Part shown: positions 56,138 through 64,000 of the stretch, one piece after another
Numbering within the stretch: the first letter of the stretch is position 1
Layout of the letters: every line of letters starts with the position of its first letter
Assembly (NCBI RefSeq): GCF_019279795.1
Contig: NC_056743.1
Location: 1,783,306,466 to 1,783,370,465, forward strand
Length of the DNA: 64,000 nt
Reading direction: 5' to 3'
From: Protopterus annectens
Taxonomy: Eukaryota > Chordata > Ceratodontiformes > Protopteridae
The notes under the pieces: model-generated
Databases searched by the model: none
Told to the model about the DNA's origin: nothing
The model's input: only the letters and a program-made list of their open reading frames with translations
Position numbers and translations under genes: made by a program

Positions 56138-59100
56138 TTAGTCAGGTTTAGAACAAGAGCACAGCCAATGAGATGTGAGGTATTTTTTGAGCTCCCTTTT
56201 AAATAGGAGAAGTGAGGTTTCCTTGTTAACGGTAGTAGGGAGTAGATTCCAGATTTTACTGGTGGAGTTGGCAAATATAGTATCTCCTGCAGAGTTGTTG
56301 GATTTTTGGGTCAGTATCATTAGTTTAGCAGCTGAGCGTAATGGCCTGGGGGCACTATGAGGGGTGAGAATATTTTTGAGGGCAGGGGTGTTATCAGGTT
56401 GATGGAGTATTTTATGCGCTTCTATAAGCTGGTTGAACTGCAGAAGGGTAGGATGCTCTAGCCATTCCAGTGCTTTGAGGTTCTGGCAATGGTAGGTCCT
56501 AAAAGCCATGCCAGTAGAGAATCTGGCTATATGATTGTAACATCCTGATAATTTGTTGAGATCGGTTTTGGATAGGTTGGTGAGTACAGAGGAGGCATAC
56601 ATAAGGGTAGAGAGGAGGTGTGATCTTGCAATAGCTACCGTAGCTAGGGGGGGTGAGGAAAGGTTTGGCTCTGCATAGGGAGCCAAGTTTTCTGTTGAAG
56701 GACTTAATAGTGTGTTTGACATGTTTATCAAATTTAACATTGTTGTCTATTATTACTCCTAAAAGCTTTGTGTGGTCATCAGGGGAGATTATGGTGGAAT
56801 TGCTAGATTTGATGTTGAAGGAAGGAGGAGAAATTCTACGGTTAGGGAAGAAAAGTAGTAGTTTGGTTTTGTTAGGATTTAGAAACAGGCAGCGATTAGC
56901 TAGCCATGTTTCTACCATGCTGAAAGTGGTCTGGGTGATGGTTAGAAGTTGTGTAGGAGAGGAGGCGGAGCATATTAGCATTGAGTCATCTGCATATTGG
57001 ATGCAGGTGGCTCCTGGGATGGTGGTGTGCAGATCATTGATAAAGATAGAGAAAAGAAGGCGACCTAGTATGGACCCTTGTGGAACACCTAGGGTTAGAG
57101 GAAGTTGGGATGACAACTTGCTCTGCCATAAGACAGCCTGCTGTCTACCATTTAGGTAGGAATGAAACCATTATATTGCATGTTGGTCTAAAGCGATGGT
57201 TTGCAAGGTATTGAGTAGTAGCTGATGGATGAACATATTGAAAGCTTTTGAGAGATCTAGGAAGAGTACTGAAGATAGTTTTTTGTTGTTACGATGAAGA
57301 TTGATAACATTAGAGAGCCGTGGTGGTACTGTGGAATGACCCAAAGCCGTGCTGAGAGTCAGCAAGCTTTCCATTTTGAATAAGAAAGTGCATGATTTGT
57401 TTGTGTATACATATTTCCATGGTTTTAGCTAGTGGTGAAAGAATGGCTATAGGTCTAAATTTAGATAATTCTGTGGAACTTCCTCCTTTATGGAGAGGTA
57501 TAACGTGATATTTTCCATATTGCTGGGATGGGATCCTTCTGACATGGATCTGTTGATCAGAATAGAAATGGGAAGTGCTATGGCATCAGCTGCTTTTTGA
57601 AGATATTCAGCTGGGAGGTGGTCCGCAGCTAGTGTAGTAGGTTTTAGATTTTTGAGTAAGGTCTGGATCAGGTTGATAGGTATAGTATGAAAGGTAAAAG
57701 TGGGTTGGGTGATGGGTGGATCAGGGCTAGATGTACCAGAGCTGGTGTTTGTGTCTGATGGAGTGAGATGGGTAGCTAGAGACTGGATAGTTTCAGTAAA
57801 TTAGGAGTTGAAGCTGTTTGCAATTTCGACAGGGGATTTATTAAGGACAGCTGATGGGGTAGGAGCGGCAGAATGGCCTGGGTGGAGAAGATTGTTAATA
57901 CCAGCTCAGAACATTTGAGATTTTAGCTGATATTTTTGTTGTAGGAGGGTGTAGTGATTTTTTTTTTGTCTAAAATGACAGATTTTTTTGTCTGGTTCTT
58001 TAGCTGCCAGTATCTTACATGGTCTATAGGGGCTTTGGTAACATGCCACCTGGCCCAGGCATTGTTTCTTAGTTGAATTTTGTTTTTTGTTTCTTTAGAT
58101 AGCTATGATGCAACTGTGGCTTTTACACAGATGGTACTTGTAGGAGCATGGCGATTAAGGATAGACAGAAATCTGGTACTGAAGTATTTAACTACTTCTT
58201 GTAATGGGAGTCGTTTCAAGACATTCCAATTACGTGCTTTGAGTTCATTTTGGAAGTTGTCAAGGTTAAATTTCCTGGCGTTTCTCATAGTTTTATAGGT
58301 GGGCTGGTTGAGAATGTCGACTTTGAGCCTAATAATATAGGTAAGGCAGTGATCACTTAGATCATCGGGTAATGTAAATGACTTGTGCTTTTGGGGGTGG
58401 CTGTTCATAAGTAACCAATCAAGGATACTATCTTTGACTCTATTTTTGCCAAATCTGGTGGGGGTGGCAATAATCTGAATAAACCCGTGGAGGTTTAAAT
58501 GGGTAGAGGGAGTTTCAGAGGAACAGGTGTTCCAATCAATGTTAAAGTCCCCCAAGACAATGGTTTCCTGGGGATAGTTAGAAGCTAGCCAATGTAAGAT
58601 ATTTTCTAGAGTATTATCATTCTTGCCGGGTGGAATATAAATGCAGACAATGTATCTGCATTTATTTTTGTTTATTATTAGTTTGGTGATGAAAATTTCT
58701 GCATTGCCAAACTGGGGTGGCTGTTGGGTGTTAATTGTTATTGTTAGGGTAGACTTGTATAGTACAGCTGCCCTGCCACCTTTCCTGGAGATCCAGTCCA
58801 CTCTAAGGATGTTGTACTGTGGGGGGGGGGGTTATTTCGTTATCTTTGGTTATTGGTTTTAGCCAGGTTTCTGTGAGGCAGAGGATATCAGAGGACTGAA
58901 CAGCTAAGAGTCCATATAGGCTATGGATCTTGTTGTTTCGGCTTCTGATGTTGAGATGACAGACCAGAAATTAGTTTGGAAGTCTAGCAATCTGGGTAGT
59001 ACATGTTGGGTTGTCAGATGGTGTGCTTGGGTCTACTGTTGTGGATGGGCCAGGATTGGGGTGGATGTCTCCATCCTTCATAAAATTAGTTTTTAAGTTG

Positions 59101-59138
59101 TTTATGAGTCTTAAAAATTTGTTTATGATTTTTTTGCA
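56138..59138 (-). pseudogene. L2-like LINE ORF2: endonuclease and reverse transcriptase, broken
   Basis: On the minus strand, NFMKDGDIHPNPGP (59,046-59,090) leads to a stop, then the start of the endonuclease in another frame (CHLNIRS; DILCLTETWL). The main endonuclease frame is 58,801-58,103, with VCIYIPPGKND, IVLGDFNIDWN and LSDHCLTYIIRL. RT pieces show VIPLHKGGS and RPIAILSPLAKTMEI (about 57,400-57,520), a QHGF...HSTTTAL block, SVLFLDLSKAFN (57,171-57,374), TLGVPQGSILGRLLFSIFIN and IQYADDSMLI (56,499-57,116). The C-terminal part is 56,740-56,138 with TSKIWNLLPTTV. At least five frame breaks make it inactive. All catalytic landmarks remain readable. Confidence 0.85.
59046..59072 (-). other. 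2A-like ribosome-skipping motif, GDIHPNPGP
   Basis: Minus-strand codons read GDIHPNPGP just ahead of the endonuclease. Viral and retroposon 2A peptides end in D-x-E-x-NPGP. Here the NPGP end and the Asp are kept but Glu is His. 2A-like sequences at this place are reported for APE-type LINEs, and degenerate versions may not skip. Confidence 0.6.
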
Positions 59139-59149
59139 GCTTTTGGTTT

Positions 59150-61375
59150 TTAAAAAAAAGAGAGAGATCCAGGAGCTGGGACAAACGCAAACGGAAATTT
59201 TCAGAAGAGAACGGGCAACAAAGGTGATGTCCAAAGCAGTAAATGACATTTCTTTATTTTTTAATTTATCCAGCTATGCATTAAGTAACTCTGAAATTAG
59301 CCTCTTAAATAGAGGCTTATCTTTTGTCCCTTCGCAAGCCAGCTGTCTACAAGACATTTTGACTGATATAAGGATTTTTAGTCGTAAGTTAGCGTTGAAA
59401 TTGATGTTTTATGATCAAAGACATAGAACTTTAGATAATGAAAGTGATGCTGTATGTTGTAAGAGAAAAAGTATGTATTGTCCACCTTTACCAGCCCATG
59501 TAGAATGCTTTGTTAAACTATGTGAAAATAGTTTTTATGATTACTTTTATAAAGGTAATAGGAAATGTCTGTATTTCAATATGAATGTGGATGAAAGACT
59601 ATCACTACAGAAATTGATGGAAGAACCCTCCATCATTATTAGACCCGCTGATAAAGGGGGAGGCATAGTGATACTTAATACTGAACAATATAATGCATCC
59701 ATGCTTCTGATGTTAAGTGATTTAGACACATACACTGAGATTTCTGATACATTTTTATCCGAAATCTTGAATAGAATCAAGGAAGAGTTGTATGACATGT
59801 TAATGTGTCGTCAGATTAACAAAGAATTATATGATTTTTTCAGTATAGAGTCTCCACGGATACCATATATCAAGGCCTTACCAAAAATGCATAAGGATGT
59901 ACTCCCACCTCCCATTAGGCCCATAGTGGATGGTGAAGGATGGGCAACACAAAATATTTCATTATATCTTGAAAAGAGCTTGAGACCTATTCTGAACCAG
60001 ATCCCCGCTATCCTGAGGGACAGTTATCAATTATTGGAAATACTTGATAATCTTAATGTAGAACTGATACCTGGGGTACATTTATTGATCACATTGGATA
60101 TACAAAGTCTGTTTACTTGTATTCCCAATGACCAAGGTATACAAAGCATCAGAGAACTGCTCCAGTTCTACCCAGAAATCAGTCGTAATAAGAACATACT
60201 AATATGTCAGCTATTAGATCTGGTTCTTTCGAATAATGTTTTCTCTTTTTCCAACCAAATATATTTACAGAAGTGGGGTGTTGCCATGGGCACACCTCCC
60301 AATACCTACGCCAATTTGGTTGTTAATTGGTGGGAAAGAGAACACCTATTTAATAATGATCTATATAAGAAAATTGTTTTATATTCCAGATTTGTGGATG
60401 ATATAATAATCATCTGGGAAGGCACAAGGGAACAGTTCAAGAGCTTCTTGCAACATCTAGAAAGCACTACAAGCTTTTTAAGATTTACCATGGAGGCATC
60501 CTTTACTGAAATTAATTTCTTAGACTTGAATTTGAAGATGGATAAAGGGAAAATTATATCCAGCATATATAGAAAAAGTTGCTGGAAGAATGCTTTACTC
60601 AGCTTCGATAGTATGCATCCCAGGCATGTCTTTAGAGGCATAGTAAGGAGCCAGTTCATCAGACTTAGTAAGCTGTGCAAAGGATAGTCAGACCTGGGAG
60701 CACAAGCAGATTTGATGGAGAAATTATTCATGGAAAGGGGCTATGATAAAAGGATGGTTAAAGAAATAAGAGAACAAATAACTAGAATAACAGACATTTC
60801 TGATATACCTCAGCCAGAGAGAGGCTGCTGGAGATATAATAATAAAAAGTTCTACTCTAGACATCAAGAAAGGAAACAATTTCTCACTACATATACTAAT
60901 GATAATAAAAGAATTGTACAAATCATAAGACAACATTGGCCGGTGCTAACGATAGATGAGAGAACAGCAAGATTGGTAGGGGAAACCCCGAGGTTTATAT
61001 ATAGGAATAACAAAAACCTAAAAAGGCTCTTATGCAAAACATATAAGAAAGAAATGATTATGGTGCCAGGGTCTAATTTGAACAAGGGAACCTTTGCATG
61101 TAATCAATGTAATATGTGTCAATTTCAGGGGTTCAGAAATAGTATGAGTTTAGACCCAGCTTTTATGCCTCATGTAACACTTGCAATGTTATCTATCTAG
61201 CAACATGTGAATATGCTTTAAGTTCAGGGTATTACAAATTATTGAAAGAGATAGGAATGGGGGGGGGGGAGACAGTTAACATACTCGAACATAGAGAATT
61301 ATATTGGATACTAAAAATGAAAGCACATTATCCACCTGGTTTGAACCAATATGTTCCCATGAAGCCCATGTTAAG
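59150..61375 (+). pseudogene. Penelope-like RT/GIY-YIG ORF2 of a second lineage (PLE-E)
   Basis: The frame is open from 59,011, but its first 45 or so codons are antisense to the LINE; PLE homology begins near 59,160. Landmarks are LLNRGLSFVPSQASC, IIIRPADKGGGIVILN, YIKALPKMHKD, ITLDIQSLFTCIPNDQG (motif A), GVAMGTPPNTYANLVVNWWE, SRFVDDIIIIW (catalytic FVDD) and EINFLDLNL. The thumb ends IRLSKLCKG before an amber stop at 60,685-60,687, and the same frame resumes directly to 61,200. It shows CNQCNMCQF and then shifts frame near 61,160, after which CNVIYLATCEY (GIY-like) is readable. It differs strongly from PLE-A to D. The N-terminus is truncated or joined to the LINE. Confidence 0.88.
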
Positions 61376-62040
61376 GTAAGATCAAATCAATATGGCTAAT
61401 ATGTGTACATCACCCGTTTCTAGGACGTATGAAGTCATTTAGACCATGTAGATATATCATATATACATTGATTGGTATATCATTTTTGATTTATTATTTA
61501 TTATTTATTATTGATTATTGATTAATTGATTTATATTTACACTGCAGCATTATAGGATTTTGAATTTTAAACACATCCATTTATATTTATATTTGTATAT
61601 ACACAGTAGTATTATAGGATTTTGGTTTTAAATATTATTTATATTCTTATATATATTTATAGGGTTAGATGCAATTATTTATAGGTATTAGCACTCTAAC
61701 ACATTACATTCAGATGCTTTATTTGATATAGTCCATCTGATTCATAACATATATATATATATATGTAGTTATAGGATTGTTTGTAATAATTTATAGGCAC
61801 TAGCACTTTAACAAAATAATATATTTGTTTATTCATTGGGTTATACAGATGTTTCCTTTGATATAGTTCATCTGTTCTACAATACATAGGATATAAACAA
61901 GAAATGTTATGATGAATTGCTGGATACTGCTATATGTAACAAGCACATATCTAACATTGCCTCGATGAATAACACTATATAAACTGAGCTGCTTCAATGT
62001 ATAATGGAATCCTTTTGGTATTTAAGATAATGTAGCAGTA
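61376..62040 (+). repeat. PLE-E 3' noncoding region with a direct repeat
   Basis: Very AT-rich. Two related blocks starting at 61,675 and 61,787 share TTTATAGGTATTAGCACTCT or its variant, CAGATG, TTTGATATAGT and CATCTG. TATAGGATTTTG also recurs at 61,551 and 61,614. No hammerhead core was found here. Confidence 0.55.
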
Positions 62041-62045
62041 TTTAG

Positions 62046-62700
62046 TCAGTGATGGTAACTGGGGGGTGAGGAATTAGGAGAGGGGGTGGTTATGTGGTGG
62101 ATAAACATATTAAATGCAGGGTTAGTGTCTGTTTGAGCATTTGGGTATTGGATTTCATGATGCTGTACATATTCATAGGAGCTTAGGTGATAAGGAATGA
62201 ATAGTAGGGGTATTAAGGGTAGCAGCATTAGTGTTTTATCTGTAGTCATAATAAATTACTAGGGTAAGGTCTGTACTGAGTGCATGTGGTGGGTCAATAT
62301 GGATAGTGGGGTGGATAGAGGTGTATTATTGTGCTAGGAGTTTGCTGGGTTCTAGGAGCACTTGTAGTTGGTTAGCTTATTAAGGGGGCATGCCAGTGAT
62401 ACTATAAATGTAGTACTACCGGGGGCGGGTGGGATATGGGGGCAGGGTGGGACGTGGAGCGAGCATAGTGGGGCTAAACCAGTAAAGCAGATGCCTTGAG
62501 GCAGCATGTGCAGGTATGTGTTACAAGCATGCTTTTTTGTTTCTTTTTATATGCCTATTACTCTGCTCCTAAGCCCTACTGTTAAATAAGTTACAAGCAC
62601 GCTTTTTGTTTTATTTTATCCTAGTCCCTACTGTTAAAAACTACACAGTTCCCTGCCTGCTTCACAGTTTACAATGCAGAGAGCCCATTTTCCAATTACC
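62046..62700 (-). other. Possible LINE 5' region separated by PLE-E
   Basis: The minus strand has a GC-richer leader (62,380-62,460: CCACCCGCCCCCGGTAGTAC) followed by a 67-codon frame at 62,249-62,046 rich in Leu, Pro and Ser. If PLE-E landed inside the L2-like LINE, this would be its 5' UTR and N-terminus, joining the 2A-like segment at 59,140. No repeat or duplication proves this. Confidence 0.25.
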
Positions 62701-63139
62701 TTTTGTAGCATGCTTGTTTCACTTAGATTATTGAGAAATGCACTGTTTGGAGTTGCAGCGCACACTATGCTCATCTGTTGAACAGTAGAAAGCACACTGT
62801 TTTTACCTTAACTGGGGAAGAAAGAAGGCTACAGGAAAGTCTAACCCTTCCAACCTAATGCTTCTCAGCTTAAACAGATTACAAGTGGGAGATATGGGGA
62901 CATTCACCAGTGTTTTTTTTTTGGACCCAGTTTGTTAGCTTTACATGTGGCAAGCTATTTTAGTGGATATTGAGCTTATTAAAACAAGTTCTGTGGTGGT
63001 AATGACTGTAACAGTCTGTGACATCTAAACCCACAATTATATACTCATAATATGGGCTACCTCACCTACTTACCTGTAGTTCCTGTGGAGAGAAAATCTG
63101 TAAATTTTACGACTGATACTGAAATATTTAGTGCTACAT
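62701..63139. other. No gene recognised
   Basis: Spacer with a T-run at 62,913. No supported feature. Confidence 0.4.
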
Positions 63140-63235
63140 AGCACTGGATTCGAACCCTGGTCTGTGTGTGGCAAAATGTCCTTCATACAGAGTATTTAGC
63201 AAACTGAGCTACTGAGTCACTGCTGATTGCTGACT
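63140..63235 (-). repeat. tRNA-derived SINE-like repeat, second copy
   Basis: On the minus strand CTCAGTAGCTCAGTTTGCTA (A box) and AGGGTTCGAATCCAGTGCTA (perfect B box) are spaced as in the copy at 48,605-48,725. Confidence 0.7.
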
Positions 63236-63609
63236 GACTGATATTTGCCTGGACCTAACCTTGAACCAAAATGTGACCTGGTAGTAGTGCACTTTTATAC
63301 TAGACTGCAGTGACAGTTGAACACATGCATGAAATTCTAGCATGGCAGAGATACTAGTTAACCTATACATTACTACATATAATGCAGGTGTATACAATAT
63401 ATTATTAGTGTTTTGAAATATCTATGAAGTCAGCAAACAATATCTGATTATGGGTTATTATTTGCAGTCTACAACTATTACACTGTTATACCTGACTGCA
63501 GCACCGTACCTCACAGCCTGAATGCATGTAGCTGACATGCAATGGTGAAACAAGACAATCCTGATGTACATAATTTACCTTGGTGTTATTGCTACTGGTT
63601 CATGTGTTG

Positions 63610-64000
63610 TTGCAGAACAGTTGCCATAATTAATTTCTTGTAAAACAGCCCTACTTTCACACTTCTTGCACAACAGACTTTATTAGATATACCTTCATGC
63701 AAGTACTGGTATTATTTCATGTTTTCATTGCAGAACAGTTGTCATAATTGATTTATTGTAAAACAGCCCTACTTCCACAGTCATTGCATAACAAGCTTAT
63801 TAATGATACCTTCAATGTTACTGGTAAAATTTCAAGTTTTTATTGCACAACAGCTATCATTATGCAGTGTTGCAATACAGCTGTAAGTCCACAATTATTG
63901 CACTACAAACCTTTTTGCATATGTTTTATTATGGCTAATGCTTTAGTCTTCCCTGCTTATAGCACTACAGTTGGCAGTATGCACTTATTGCAATACAGCT
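63610..64000. repeat. Tandem array, unit about 114-118 bp, running off the window
   Basis: Units start at 63,610 (TTGCAGAACAGTTGCCATAA), 63,728 (TTGCAGAACAGTTGTCATAA) and 63,842 (TTGCACAACAGCTATCATTA), with a further TTGCAATACAGCT at 63,988. The first two share TTGTAAAACAGCCCTACTT and continue in parallel; the third is more diverged. Confidence 0.85.

Larger units (their letters stand above)
55735..59150 (-). mobile_element. L2-like non-LTR retrotransposon
   Basis: Minus-strand APE-type LINE: N-terminal 2A-like peptide, endonuclease, RT, a 3' UTR of about 400 bases and a tail. Read on the minus strand the tail is GCTTTTCTCCCCAGGCTTCT, AGTCGGACTATCCCAGCCAA, CAAATGTAAAATAAAATAAA. The (AAAT)n-type 3' end and the shared SINE tail support a stringent 3' end recognition type such as L2. 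The 5' edge abuts the Penelope copy at 59,150. Confidence 0.8.

Noticed and set aside
59011-59150. N-terminal extension of the PLE-E frame
   Set aside because: It is antisense to the LINE's 2A-like region and has no PLE homology, so it is not part of the original protein.
61376-62040. Hammerhead motif in the PLE-E 3' region
   Set aside because: Searched by eye for CTGANGA followed by GAAA; none found with a pairing stem.

Overview
This is about 64 kb of vertebrate-type repetitive DNA, almost all of it built from transposable elements in several states of decay. It holds no bacterial-style operons, RNA operons or CRISPR arrays. CR1-like and L2-like LINEs, Penelope-like elements (PLEs), a HARBI1-type Harbinger transposon, an RTE-like LINE end, tRNA-headed SINEs and long (CA)n/(TA)n tracts together point to a large-genomed aquatic or amphibious vertebrate, such as a lungfish, amphibian or early-diverging fish. 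The species cannot be fixed from the sequence alone.

Layout. 0-4.5 kb: old CR1 fragments on both strands. 4.5-8.49 kb (minus): a long repeat carrying a broken Harbinger transposase. 8.49-17.82 kb: a cluster of PLE copies, in order an inverted truncated copy, a truncated plus copy, a fuller plus copy with ORF1 and ORF2, and a minus copy abutting the broken end of the last. 17.9-18.66 kb: CR1 3' part. 18.9-19.4 kb (minus): the one candidate host exon, with acceptor, stop and polyA signal. 22.7-25.8 kb: nearly complete CR1, dead by two TGA stops and a frameshift. 26.1-26.8 kb: RTE-like 3' end. 27.4-29.75 kb (minus): another CR1. 30.3-39.7 kb: SINEs, a 541-bp foldback element, a decayed CR1 containing a 26-bp minisatellite, and a PLE end fragment. 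41.4-46.4 kb: second copy of the Harbinger-bearing repeat, in opposite orientation to the first. 49.17-53.74 kb: an apparently intact PLE. 55.7-59.15 kb (minus): an L2-like LINE with an N-terminal 2A-like motif. 59.15-62.0 kb: a second PLE lineage. 63.6-64 kb: start of a tandem array.

The most notable object is the PLE at 49,168-53,738. It has two uninterrupted ORFs (an ORF1 of unknown function, and an RT plus GIY-YIG endonuclease), near-identical terminal direct repeats, an extra inverted partial terminal repeat at its left end and a 15-bp target-site duplication with one mismatch. Its terminal repeats, and those of related copies, carry a hammerhead-ribozyme-like core with a compensating stem II and a four-base self-complementary stem III. 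The parts fit one cycle: the ribozyme would process multimeric transcripts, and RT and GIY-YIG would perform target-primed insertion, explaining the tandem, inverted and 5'-truncated copies nearby. The SINE at 30.8 kb shares its 3' tail with the L2-like LINE, suggesting that LINE as its mobilising partner. All homology statements come from reading within the window; no database search was run.
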